Assembly (NCBI RefSeq): GCF_900101025.1 | Contig: NZ_FMUH01000001.1 | Coordinates: 248,001 to 312,000, forward strand | Length of the DNA: 64,000 nt | Origin: Klenkia marina | GTDB taxonomy: Bacteria > Actinomycetota > Actinomycetes > Mycobacteriales > Geodermatophilaceae | Reading direction: 5' to 3' | Shown: positions 30,415 to 38,226 of the stretch, piece after piece | Position numbering within the stretch: position 1 is the stretch's first letter | How the letters are laid out: each line of letters opens with the position of its first letter | Position numbers and translations under genes: made by a program | The notes under the pieces: generated by a model | What the model was told of the DNA's origin: nothing | The model's input: the letters and a program-made list of their open reading frames with translations, nothing else | Databases searched by the model: none

Positions 30415-30442
30415 TCAACCGGGCCGGGCGGGGTCCCGATGC
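30415..30442 (+). promoter_or_regulatory. Possible sigma-28-type promoter for the NlpC/P60-VanY gene
   Basis: CTCAA with TCAA at 30415-30418 and a 16-base spacer to CCCGATGC (30435-30442), which differs from GCCGATGN at one position. It would leave a 60-base leader before the GTG at 30512. Confidence 0.4.
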
Positions 30443-30511
30443 CGTGGGTGGACACCGGTCGACCGGCTGCCCGCCACCGGCGCGGGCGCGACCCGTGCCG
30501 GGGGGAGATCC

Positions 30512-32389
30512 GTGCCGCCGCGCTCGCCTGCCCCCGCCCGCCCCGCACAGCGGCCGGTGCGCGGCGCCCCGCCCCGCGTGCGCACGCCCGAGGAGGTCGC
30601 GCGCGCCCGCGCGCGTGCCTCCTCGACCGCCGCCCGCCGGGCGGCCGTCCAGCAGCTGCGCACCGAGCGCGCGGCCCGGGTCCGCGCCCGGCGGCGTGCT
30701 GCCCTGCGCCGCTGGACCCACCGCGCCGGGGCGGTGGGCGCCGCGCTGGTCGTCGTCCTGCTCGGCGCCGTCCTCGTCTCGGGGGTGCAGCCCGAGACGC
30801 CCGCCGCGGCCTCCGTCGCGCTGGACCTCACTGCGCGCGCGACCCAGCTGCGCGACCAGCTCACCGCCACCACCACCGACCTGCAGACCGCGCGCACCTC
30901 CGTCGCCGCGGCCGAGGCCGACCTGACCGCCGCCCAGGACGCGCTCGACGCGGCGCAGGCGACCCTCGCCGCCGCCCGCGCCACCGTGGGCACCGGCGCC
31001 GACGACCTGTACCGCGCCGGCCCCGCCGACCGGGCGGTCGCCGCCGGCTACCCGGCCGGCACCGACCCGGCGGTGTCCGGCAGCCTCGCCGTGGCCGCCG
31101 AGCGCGCCCGTGAGCAGCTGGCCGGGGCGACCGTCACCGCGCAGTCCGCCGCCCGCGCCACCGACCTCGCCGCCGTCCGGGTGGACACCGCGGCCGCCGT
31201 GCTCGCCGACGCCCGAGCACGGGTCGTCCAGGTGACCGACGCCGCCCGCGACCGCGCCGGTGCGCTCGAGCCCGGCGTGGCGATCGCGCTCACCGGCCTT
31301 GCCGGCGGACCGTCCGCCCCCGACCAGCAGGGCGTGGACGACGCCGCCCGCGCCGGCTGGCAGGCCCGGCTGACCGCCATCGCGGCCGCCGGTGTCACCC
31401 TGCCCACCGCCGAGCAGCTGCGCACCGGACAGCTGCCCGCCGGGCTGACCCCCGCACGCGACGCCGCAGGCGCCGAGGTACCGGGGGTGGCCGCCGGCGT
31501 GGTCGGCGGCACCGTCGTGACCATCCCGTCGGCCGAGGCGGCCGCCGCCGTCAGCTACGCCTTCGCCCAGCTGGGCACCCCCTTCGTGCCCGGGGGCACC
31601 ACCCCGGCCGGCGTCGACTGCACCGGGCTGGCCGCCGTGGTCTGGACCGCCGCCGGCACCGCCCTGGGCACCGGGCTGCTGGACCAGTGGGTCGCCGGCG
31701 TCGTCGTCCCGCCCGGCCAGCTGCAGGCCGGTGACCTCGTGTTCGGCGTCGACCCGTTGGCCGGCCTCGACGACGTCGGGGTCTACACCGGCGACGGCTC
31801 GGTCGTCACGGCCTCGGCCCAGCGCCACCAGGTCGTCGTCGGCCCGCTGCCCCCCGGGGCCACCGGCATCCGGGTGACCGTGCCCGCCGAGAGCCCGAAC
31901 GCGGCTCCCCCGGGCACCGGCACGCTGCCGGTCACCTGCGGGGTGCCGGCCGCGCAGGTGACCGTCGCGGCCGTCGACCCGGCGTGGGGCGGCTACGCCA
32001 ACGGCCGCGTCCCGGTCTCGGCCCTGTGCCCGATCGGGGGTGGCCACCTGCTGCGGTGCGACGCCGCGGGGGCCTACACCGCCCTGGCGCAGGCCTTCCA
32101 GCTGCAGTTCGGCACCCCCTTGTGCATCACCGACTCCTACCGGTCCTTCGCCGCGCAGCAGGACGCCCATGCGCGCAAGCCCCGCATCACCGCGGTGCCG
32201 GGCACCTCGAACCACGGCTGGGCCCTGGCGGTCGACCTCTGCGGCGGGGTGAACGTCTTCGGCTCGGCCCAGCACGACTGGATGGACACCTACGCGGGCT
32301 GGTTCGGCTGGGTGCACCCGGACTGGGCCCAGCGGACCGGGGAGAACCCCGAACCCTGGCACTGGGAGTTCGGGAACCTGCGGAGCTGA
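30512..32389 (+). CDS. Membrane-anchored cell-wall protein: NlpC/P60 domain (probably inactive) plus VanY-type D-Ala-D-Ala carboxypeptidase domain
   Basis: A 625-residue protein. Residues 1-75 are basic and are followed by one membrane span (AVGAALVVVLLGAVLVSG). A long Ala-rich coiled coil extends to about residue 250. An NlpC/P60-like domain follows (AVSYAFAQLGTPFVPGGTTP) with the nucleophile in GVDCTGLAAV (Cys about 370). The expected catalytic His of the HVG motif is Asp (LDDVGVY, about residue 421). The C-terminal peptidase M15 domain is intact, with SYRSFAAQQ, SNHGWALAVDL (His about 568) and EPWHWEF (His about 617). It probably trims peptidoglycan stem peptides outside the cell. The GTG has a GGGGGAG site. 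Position and promoter suggest a link to flagellar assembly. Confidence 0.8.
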   Translation: MPPRSPAPARPAQRPVRGAPPRVRTPEEVARARARASSTAARRAAVQQLRTERAARVRARRRAALRRWTHRAGAVGAALVVVLLGAVLVSGVQPETPAAASVALDLTARATQLRDQLTATTTDLQTARTSVAAAEADLTAAQDALDAAQATLAAARATVGTGADDLYRAGPADRAVAAGYPAGTDPAVSGSLAVAAERAREQLAGATVTAQSAARATDLAAVRVDTAAAVLADARARVVQVTDAARDRAGALEPGVAIALTGLAGGPSAPDQQGVDDAARAGWQARLTAIAAAGVTLPTAEQLRTGQLPAGLTPARDAAGAEVPGVAAGVVGGTVVTIPSAEAAAAVSYAFAQLGTPFVPGGTTPAGVDCTGLAAVVWTAAGTALGTGLLDQWVAGVVVPPGQLQAGDLVFGVDPLAGLDDVGVYTGDGSVVTASAQRHQVVVGPLPPGATGIRVTVPAESPNAAPPGTGTLPVTCGVPAAQVTVAAVDPAWGGYANGRVPVSALCPIGGGHLLRCDAAGAYTALAQAFQLQFGTPLCITDSYRSFAAQQDAHARKPRITAVPGTSNHGWALAVDLCGGVNVFGSAQHDWMDTYAGWFGWVHPDWAQRTGENPEPWHWEFGNLRS

Positions 32390-32390
32390 T

Positions 32391-32456
32391 GGAACTGCCC
32401 CGTCCCCGGGGACCGCGGCGTGCGGAGCACGTCGTGGGGTGGGACGGGGTCCTTCC
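32391..32456. repeat. 66-bp dispersed hairpin element, copy A
   Basis: The sequence GCCCCGTCCC and its partner GGGACGGGGT flank an inner imperfect stem around GTGCGGAGCACG. The same 66 bases recur inverted at 57308-57373 with six differences. Here it lies between convergent genes, one base after the VanY-domain gene and touching the stop of the next minus-strand gene, so it probably ends transcription both ways. Confidence 0.75.
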
Positions 32457-33227
32457 TCAGGCCCAGGGCAGGTCGGCGACCTCGCGCCAGGGGAGCACGG
32501 CGCACGGCTCGGAGGTCTCCCCGGCCAGCCGGCCCGACACGCCGCGGTTGGCCCACGCCACCGGGCGGCCCGGGGTGATGACCACGCTGCCGTCGCCCAG
32601 CGGGAGCCCCAGCGCCGCGGCGCGGGCCAGCACCTGCTCGGGCGCGGCCAGTGCGGCGGTGGCCAGATGCGGTTCGTCGGCGTCCAGCAGGAGCACCGGG
32701 CCCTCGACGGTGCAGCGCACGACGACGTCGGCCGCCCGGGCCCAGGCAGCGGCGCGGGTGGCGAGCACGTCCCCGGCGGAGGTGAAGGGGTGCGGCGCCC
32801 AGGCCACGAGGCCGGTCGCGCGGCGCACCGCCACCTGCCAGGTCAGCCGGTCATCGGCGACCGGGGACCAGGCGAGCACGGCGATGCCGCGGCGGGCCGC
32901 CTCGGCGTCGGTCACCGGGCGCTCGTCGAGCCAGCCCCGCAGGGCGGCGGCGAGGTCGTCGGGTCCGGTGCCGGTCCGGCTGCCGGCGATGACCTGGGCC
33001 AGCTCCAGCAGGTCGACGGAGCACGAGCGCTCGTCCTCCTCGACCCGCAGGGTCGGGTGGCGCGGGTCGTCCTCGTCGAGGACCAGGTGCACCCCGGCCG
33101 GGCCGGTGGCGCAGAGGTCACGGGCCGCCTCGACGAGGTCCTCGACGTCGAGGACCCGGCGGGGCAGCAGGCGCAGGGCCGTCCCGAGCGGGGTCACCGG
33201 GGGACGGTGGTCAGGCGCTGCGGCCAC
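32457..33227 (-). CDS. Hypothetical protein of the flagellar locus
   Basis: A 256-residue soluble protein with no motif I recognise. It has acidic N-terminal segments (VHLVLDEDDPRHPTLRVEED) and a C-terminal half with RLTWQVAVRRATGLVAWAPH, EGPVLLLDADEPHLATA and PLGDGSVVITPGRPVAWANR, which look like beta strands. The GTG at 33227 overlaps the upstream gene's stop by 17 bp; an in-frame GTG at 33197 is the alternative. It is the last gene of a minus-strand set that includes a sigma-like gene. Confidence 0.6.
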   Translation of the reverse strand: MAAAPDHRPPVTPLGTALRLLPRRVLDVEDLVEAARDLCATGPAGVHLVLDEDDPRHPTLRVEEDERSCSVDLLELAQVIAGSRTGTGPDDLAAALRGWLDERPVTDAEAARRGIAVLAWSPVADDRLTWQVAVRRATGLVAWAPHPFTSAGDVLATRAAAWARAADVVVRCTVEGPVLLLDADEPHLATAALAAPEQVLARAAALGLPLGDGSVVITPGRPVAWANRGVSGRLAGETSEPCAVLPWREVADLPWA

Positions 33228-33555
33228 CGGTGAGCGCAGCGCGCACCGGTGCCGGGAGCTCGGGCAGGCTCAGCGCGCACGCGAGCTCCATGGCCGAGAG
33301 GCGGACGGGCAGAGTGTCGGGGTCCCACCCGGTGACCAGCCGCACGCGGGCGGCCGAGGACGGCCAGACCACGTCGCGGGCCCGGGCCACGTGCAGCTCG
33401 GTCAGGACGTCGAGCAGGCGGTCGGCCGTGGCGGCCGGGAGGTCCTCGCGGGTGAGGGCGGACTCGAGGGCGGCGGCGAGGCCGTCGCGGTCGGCGGCGG
33501 ACAGCCAGTGCGGCACCAGGACCACTCGGGTCTGCTGCTCGTAGGCCATCGTCAT
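33211..33555 (-). CDS. Hypothetical protein of the flagellar locus
   Basis: A 114-residue protein starting MTMAYEQQTRVVLVPHWLSA and continuing with helices (DRLLDVLTELHVARARDVVW). There is no membrane segment or known motif. The ATG at 33555 has a GGGGAG site about ten bases upstream. Between it and the sigma-like gene is a 98-base gap holding GCCGATAC on the minus strand (33628-33621), but without a matching -35. It overlaps the next gene by 17 bp, so the two are coupled. Confidence 0.6.
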   Translation of the reverse strand: MTMAYEQQTRVVLVPHWLSAADRDGLAAALESALTREDLPAATADRLLDVLTELHVARARDVVWPSSAARVRLVTGWDPDTLPVRLSAMELACALSLPELPAPVRAALTGGRSA

Positions 33556-33653
33556 CGTCGACACGCTCCCCTGGGGTCGAGGGACGGCCCCGTACGGCTC
33601 ATCCGTCCCACTGACCTCATGTATCGGCAGCGCGAGGGCCTCATCCATCCGAG

Positions 33654-34721
33654 TCAGCCGGCGAGTTCGAGCAGGCGGTCCTTGAGCACCCGCTCGGCCC
33701 GGTCGGCGTGCACGTTCATGTTGCGCACCGAGGTGCCCAGGTCGGCCGACAGCTGGGTCTTGGTCTGCCCGCCCCACGTGGTCAGGTACCAGGTGACCCA
33801 CCCGAGCACGTTGGGCTGGCCGGCGCGCTGGTCGGCGCGAGCGGTCAGGTCGGGCGCGCACGCCGCGGTCAGCGCGTGCGAGAGCAGCGTCTGCTCGGCC
33901 TCGCCGAGGATCTCGTCGGGGGCCTGTGCCGTGTCGGGCAGCAGGTGGTCGGCGCCGTCGGGCACGCCGTCCAGGGACTGCAGGTTGCGCAGGCCGTTGA
34001 GGGTCGCGACGGACTGCGCGTTCTTGCGCAGGACGGCCACGCTCTGCCCCAGCAGGTCGGCCAGCTCGCGCTCGGTGGGCCGGCGCTGGTGCTCGGTGAC
34101 GAACGCCGCGATCGCCTTCTGCTGCTTGTTCTCCGTGTCGGTGGCGGTGCGCCCGAAGGCGGCGCGCCCGAGGTCGTGCACCCACTTGGACAGCTGGGTG
34201 GCCAGGAAGGCCCCGAAGGGCACGCCCTTGGTCTCGTCGTACTGCGCGACGGCCTTGAGCACCCACTCGCTCACCTGCTGCACGACGTCGTCGTTGTCCG
34301 GGATGTGCAGCCGGATCGTGCTCATGTTGCGCTGCAGACGCTTGAGGCTGACCGGCCCGTAGTGCCGGCACAGGTCGGCCAGGAACTGCGGGGGCAGGTC
34401 GCGCGGTGCCCGCCGTCGCACGCCGCTCTCGGCCCGCAGGCCCACGGTGCGGTGGTCGTGCGCGGCGCACCAGTTCTTCACCAGCGCCGACAGGGACGCC
34501 GCCTGCCCGGAGTCGCCGTCGACCCGGTAGAGGCCCTCGCCCTCGTCGAGGGTGACCGTGACGCCCCCGGGCATCGCCGCGCGGAACTCGGCCAGCGGCA
34601 GCTCGCGCTCGGTGCGGAAGTGCACGCGGTCCCGCAGCGTGATCGGGGTGCAGGCCCAGGCCTCGGCCTCGGTCATGCCGCCGAACACCAGCGGTGGGTG
34701 GGACCTGCGGGGTTCGGACAC
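33654..34721 (-). CDS. Divergent sigma-70-like protein with an extra N-terminal region
   Basis: A 355-residue protein. Residues 1-125 have no match I recognise (EAWACTPITLRDRVHFRTER). Residues 130-205 look like sigma region 2 (IPDNDDVVQQVSEWVLKAVA and AQYDETKGVPFGAFLATQLS). Residues 205-245 look like region 3 (AIAAFVTEHQRRPTERELAD and LLGQSVAVLRKNAQSVATLN). The C-terminus has a helix-turn-helix-like GGQTKTQLSADLGTSVRNMN in the position of region 4. The GTG start has an AGGAG site seven bases upstream. It differs clearly from the FliA-type sigma nearby. Its being a working sigma factor is inference. Confidence 0.6.
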   Translation of the reverse strand: MSEPRRSHPPLVFGGMTEAEAWACTPITLRDRVHFRTERELPLAEFRAAMPGGVTVTLDEGEGLYRVDGDSGQAASLSALVKNWCAAHDHRTVGLRAESGVRRRAPRDLPPQFLADLCRHYGPVSLKRLQRNMSTIRLHIPDNDDVVQQVSEWVLKAVAQYDETKGVPFGAFLATQLSKWVHDLGRAAFGRTATDTENKQQKAIAAFVTEHQRRPTERELADLLGQSVAVLRKNAQSVATLNGLRNLQSLDGVPDGADHLLPDTAQAPDEILGEAEQTLLSHALTAACAPDLTARADQRAGQPNVLGWVTWYLTTWGGQTKTQLSADLGTSVRNMNVHADRAERVLKDRLLELAG

Positions 34722-34901
34722 CGGGTGACTCCTGTCGTCGGGTCGGGATCTCGGGGGAAGACGGACGGCCGGGTGGCCGGCGGTCCGCGGGATCGCGTCT
34801 CGGCGGAGCACGAGGTGCGACGGTGACGCGGTGGGTGCTGCGGTGGGTGCTGCGGTGGGTGCTGCGGTGGTGCCGCCGTGGTCGGGCGCGGGACCGAGGG
34901 G
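34722..34901. other. 180-base intergenic region upstream of the sigma-like gene
   Basis: No gene is evident. It holds the tandem 12-bp repeats described separately and, on the minus strand, GCCGAGAC (34804-34797), whose upstream spacing does not fit the other motility promoters. Confidence 0.4.
34828..34871. repeat. Tandem 12-bp repeats
   Basis: GCGGTGGGTGCT occurs three times in a row (34828-34839, 34840-34851, 34852-34863) and partly a fourth time. It lies about 110 bases upstream of the sigma-like gene, in its presumed leader or promoter region. Confidence 0.85.
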
Positions 34902-35393
34902 TCAGGCGCTGACGGCGCCGTGGACCTCGTCCTGCCAGACGGGCGCGACGGCCCAGCCGACCTGCTCGCCCGAGCGGAGGAACGGCGCCACGGCGGCGCT
35001 CTCCTCGGCGGTGGGCTCGGTGGCGTAGACCGGCATGTGGTCGTAGAGCACCGTGAACAGGTCGGAGACGAACCCGTAGGCGGCCTGGGCGGCCGGGGAG
35101 AACCGGGCCACCTCGAGGCGGGGGCCGAGGTCGACGGCGACGGTGATGCGCAGGACCCGGTCGTCCTTGCTCAGCCCGGCGAGCGCGACGGGCACGCCCG
35201 AGTGCTCGGTGGCCAGCTGCGCGAGCGCCACGAGGCACTTGCGTGCGGCAGCGCGCCGCGGCCGCAGCTGGACGTGCACCACCAGATGGTCGGCGGCGGC
35301 ACGGTCGGCGGCACCGTCGATGCCGCCCTCGATGACGGCCATCTCGGCGCCGGCGTCGGTCCGGTGCGTCGTGTCGGTAGCGCTGTGTCGCAT
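34902..35393 (-). CDS. Hypothetical protein of the flagellar locus
   Basis: A 163-residue soluble protein of unknown function. The central part alternates strands and helices (HLVVHVQLRPRRAAARKCLV, VLRITVAVDLGPRLEVARFS) and continues with AAYGFVSDLFTVLYDHMPVY; it ends with an acidic tail. The ATG has a GGGGGCAACGAAG leader. Upstream on the minus strand CTCAAG (35454-35449) could be a -35, but the -10 region is poor. It lies between csrA and the sigma-like gene, so a regulatory role is possible but unproved. Confidence 0.6.
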   Translation of the reverse strand: MRHSATDTTHRTDAGAEMAVIEGGIDGAADRAAADHLVVHVQLRPRRAAARKCLVALAQLATEHSGVPVALAGLSKDDRVLRITVAVDLGPRLEVARFSPAAQAAYGFVSDLFTVLYDHMPVYATEPTAEESAAVAPFLRSGEQVGWAVAPVWQDEVHGAVSA

Positions 35394-35502
35394 CTTCGTT
35401 GCCCCCTGTCACGTGCTTGGGGCAAGGATGGCGTACCGGAGGGGCCGACTTGAGCGGAAACGGTGTTCGTGTCGCCCAACTACCGACGAACTCGTGGGCA
35501 GA
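35394..35502. other. Intergenic region between csrA and a hypothetical gene
   Basis: No gene is evident. On the minus strand it contains a TCAA (35453-35450) similar to the motility -35 elements, with only a degenerate GCCATCC near the -10 position. Confidence 0.3.
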
Positions 35503-35787
35503 TCATGCCGAGGCGCGCTCCGCCGTGTCGCCGTCGGGAACGGGGGTCGAGGTGCCACGGGTGCCACCGAGGGCAGCGGTCAGCGCGTTGACCGCGTCGG
35601 CGGCCACCCGGACGGCGAGGCGACGAGCCGCCGCGATCTGCTCGTAGACCTCCTCGCGGTGGATGGACACCTCGCGGGGGGCCTTGAAGCCGAGCCGGAC
35701 GGTGTTGCCGCGGACCTCGACGACGTGCACCTCGATGTCGTCGCCGATGCGGATGGTCTCGCCGATCGTGCGGGTGAGCGTGAGCAC
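35503..35787 (-). CDS. csrA: Carbon storage regulator CsrA, translational regulator
   Basis: A small RNA-binding protein that usually represses translation by covering GGA motifs near start codons, often of flagellin. The 94-residue protein starts MLTLTRTIGETIRIGDDIEV and has VRGNTVRLGFKAPREVSIHR with the RNA-contacting region EVSIHREEVYEQI. It has about 30 extra C-terminal residues. The GTG follows a GGAGGGG site. The usual antagonist gene, fliW, is not in this window. Confidence 0.92.
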   Translation of the reverse strand: MLTLTRTIGETIRIGDDIEVHVVEVRGNTVRLGFKAPREVSIHREEVYEQIAAARRLAVRVAADAVNALTAALGGTRGTSTPVPDGDTAERASA

Positions 35788-35930
35788 CTGTACCCCTCCA
35801 TGGGTGTCGGTGGCCGGGCGGCGTCCTCGTCGCCCCGGTCGGGTGGTCCCGCCCCCATGATCGGCAGTCGCGCAACCCCTCCGGTGATCACCGGTGCGGG
35901 AGCGCCCCCCGGGGCGGCTGGGACGGGTGA
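35788..35930. other. Intergenic region between flgL and csrA
   Basis: No gene is evident. On the minus strand it holds GCCGATCA (35865-35858) and, 18 bases further upstream, TCAC within the palindrome GGTGATCACC. The spacing differs from the other motility promoters, so I do not call a promoter with confidence. Confidence 0.3.
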
Positions 35931-36815
35931 TCAGCGGATGAAGTCCACCAGCGACGTCTGCACCGACTGCGCGCTGATGTTCAGGGCCGCCTCGTAGGAG
36001 TTCTGCCGCAGCTTGAGCTCCAGGTAGGCCTTGGCGGTGTCGATGCCCTCGACATCGCCCAGCTGGGAGTTCAGCGAGAGCGCGACGTCGGCGTTGACGG
36101 CCTTGACGGTGTCCAGCCGGTTCACCCGGACCCCGACCTCGGTGCGTGCCGTGGTCAACCGGCGCAGCGCGGTGTCGACGTCGGCGATCGAGGCGTGCAG
36201 GTCGTCGGGCGAGGACACCATCTCCCCCGCGATCCGCGACACGAGCGCGAACAGGTTGTCCGGGTCCGCGCCGAAGGCACCCGGGCCGTCGACATCGGTG
36301 CGCACCGTCTCCGAGGAGGACACGCGCACCTCCTGGGCGATGCCCGAGCGGCCGGTGAACGCACCGCTGGTGGGGTCGTAGGCCTGGATGCCCGACGTGG
36401 CCCCGCCGAACACCGGCCGGCCGTCGACGGTGCGGTTGGCCATGGCCAGCAGCCCGTCGCGCAGGCCGGCCACCTCGACCGACAGCGCCTTGCGCGACTC
36501 GGCGCTCTGCGCGCCGGTGTTGGCGCCCTGCGTGGTGAGGTCGCGGACCTTGCGCAGCAGGTCGCCCATGGTCGCCAACGCACCGTCGGCCGCGGCCAGC
36601 GCGGTGCTGGCCTGCGAGATGTTGGCGGTGTGCTGGTCGTTGGTGGCCAGCTCGTCGCGGGTCCGCATGGCGGTCGCGGTACCGCTGGGCGAGTCCGAGG
36701 GCCGGGTGATCGCCTTGCCCGACGAGATCTGGTCGTTGAGCTTGGCCACGGCCGCCAGGTTGGCGCCCATGTTGCGGATGTTGTTGTCCGCCAGGGTCCG
36801 CTGCGTGATGCGCAT
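35931..36815 (-). CDS. flgL: Flagellar hook-associated protein 3
   Basis: The junction protein between hook-filament adaptor FlgK and the filament. The 294-residue protein shows the flagellin-like N-terminus (MRITQRTLADNNIRNMGANL and LNDQISSGKAITRPSDSPSG) and a C-terminal coiled coil (AYLELKLRQNSYEAALNISA). It lies four bases after flgK in the same minus-strand operon. Confidence 0.92.
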   Translation of the reverse strand: MRITQRTLADNNIRNMGANLAAVAKLNDQISSGKAITRPSDSPSGTATAMRTRDELATNDQHTANISQASTALAAADGALATMGDLLRKVRDLTTQGANTGAQSAESRKALSVEVAGLRDGLLAMANRTVDGRPVFGGATSGIQAYDPTSGAFTGRSGIAQEVRVSSSETVRTDVDGPGAFGADPDNLFALVSRIAGEMVSSPDDLHASIADVDTALRRLTTARTEVGVRVNRLDTVKAVNADVALSLNSQLGDVEGIDTAKAYLELKLRQNSYEAALNISAQSVQTSLVDFIR

Positions 36816-36819
36816 CAGG

Positions 36820-38226
36820 TCACCTTCCGACCAGTCCGGTGCGGTTGATCAGGACGTCGAGCATCTCGTCGAGAGCGGTCACCACGCGGGCCGCTGCCGC
36901 GTAGGACTGCTTGAACACGACGAGGTTGGTCATCTCCTCGTCCAGGGACACGCCGCTGACCGACAAGCGGTCGGCGTCGACCTGGCCGAGGACGGTGGAG
37001 GCGGTGGCGCTGGCGCTGGCCGCGCTGCGCGAGGCGATGCCCAGGCCGGTGATCATCTGGCGGTAGGTGGCATCGGGACCCGTGGGGGTCTTCCCCAGCT
37101 GGGCGATCCGGTCGGCCACGGCACCGTCGGCCGAGGGGTCGGTGCGCGTGCCGACGACCAGCGGGGGGTTCGCGGCGACCGCGAGCCTGGCCGGGTCGGT
37201 CATCACCACGGCGATGTCCCGGGCAGAGGTGCCCGCGAACAGCGGCGCCCCAGGGGTCGAGCCCGCCTGGTCGTACCCGGTGGCCAGGACGTCGTTCACG
37301 TCCTGCACCAGGTCGGCGACCGTGTCCAGCTGCGCCTGGTAGCCGGGCAGGACGACGTTCAGGGCGTCGATCCGGCCGGCGACGCCGCCGCCCACCCGCA
37401 GCACCGAGCCGCCGGGGACGACGGCCAGCCGCACCGGGTCCGTGGTCGCGGCCGTGGGGTCGGTGGCCCCGCGCAGCGCCAGCTTCGAGGCCCCCGTGCC
37501 CGAGACGAGGCTGGTGCCGTCGACGACGACGTCCACCATGCCGTCGGTCGTGTCCACCGACGTCGCACCCAGGGACTGCGCCAGCGTCGCCACGAGCACG
37601 TCGCGCTGGTCCTGGAGCTCGTTGGCCGGGTTCCCGGTCAGCTGCGCGTCGCGGATGGACTTGTTGAGGTCCGCGATCTGGGCCAGCGTGGCGTTGGCCT
37701 CGGCCACCACGTCGGTGGTGGCGCCCAGCGTGTTCGTCCACTGCCGGTCGACCGATGCCGAGACGGTGCGCAGGCCCTTGGCCAGGGCGTCGGCCGAGGA
37801 GAGCACGGCGATGCGCGAGGAGGTGTCGGTGGGGCGGGTCGACAGCTGGCTCCAGGCGGTGGACACCGCCGAGAGCAGGCTCTGCACACCGGTGCTGCCC
37901 GGCTCACCGGAGGAGGTCTCCAGCTGGTCGTAGGTGGCCGCGGTCGCGGCCGCGCGAGCTGCGTTGCCGACCTCCTGCTGGGCGCGCAGCTCCAGGAAGG
38001 CGTCCCGCACGCGGATGACCTTCTCGGCGCTGACCCCGTTGCCGGTGCTGTCCTCGCGGGACTGCAGGCCGTAGGCCGAGACGCTGGCCAGCGACTGCAT
38101 CTCGACCCGCTGGCGGGTGTAGCCGCGGGTGTTGGCGTTGGCCACGTTCTGGCCCGTGACGTCGATGGCCCGCTGCTGGGCGGCCAGCGCCCGGGCGGCC
38201 ACGTTCAGGGAGGAGAAGCCGCTCAC
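36820..38226 (-). CDS. flgK: Flagellar hook-associated protein 1
   Basis: Caps the hook and joins it to FlgL and the filament. The 468-residue protein has the rod/hook N-terminal signature (AIDVTGQNVANANTRGYTRQ), a variable middle, and the C-terminal helix found in axial proteins (EEMTNLVVFKQSYAAAARVV then TALDEMLDVLINRTG). The GTG start overlaps the flgN stop by 4 bp. Confidence 0.93.
   Translation of the reverse strand: MSGFSSLNVAARALAAQQRAIDVTGQNVANANTRGYTRQRVEMQSLASVSAYGLQSREDSTGNGVSAEKVIRVRDAFLELRAQQEVGNAARAAATAATYDQLETSSGEPGSTGVQSLLSAVSTAWSQLSTRPTDTSSRIAVLSSADALAKGLRTVSASVDRQWTNTLGATTDVVAEANATLAQIADLNKSIRDAQLTGNPANELQDQRDVLVATLAQSLGATSVDTTDGMVDVVVDGTSLVSGTGASKLALRGATDPTAATTDPVRLAVVPGGSVLRVGGGVAGRIDALNVVLPGYQAQLDTVADLVQDVNDVLATGYDQAGSTPGAPLFAGTSARDIAVVMTDPARLAVAANPPLVVGTRTDPSADGAVADRIAQLGKTPTGPDATYRQMITGLGIASRSAASASATASTVLGQVDADRLSVSGVSLDEEMTNLVVFKQSYAAAARVVTALDEMLDVLINRTGLVGR

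Noticed and set aside
33621-33650. GCCGATAC on the minus strand before the 114-residue gene
   Set aside because: A good -10-like octamer, but no TCAN at 15 or 16 bases upstream.
34797-34826. GCCGAGAC with TCAC 18 bases upstream before the sigma-like gene
   Set aside because: Same off-spacing problem as at csrA; two such cases are too few to define another class.
35858-35890. Possible motility promoter for csrA (TCAC-N18-GCCGATCA, minus strand)
   Set aside because: The spacer of 18 does not match the 15-16 seen at the other sites, and the octamer is part of a GC-rich region where GCCGAT is common.
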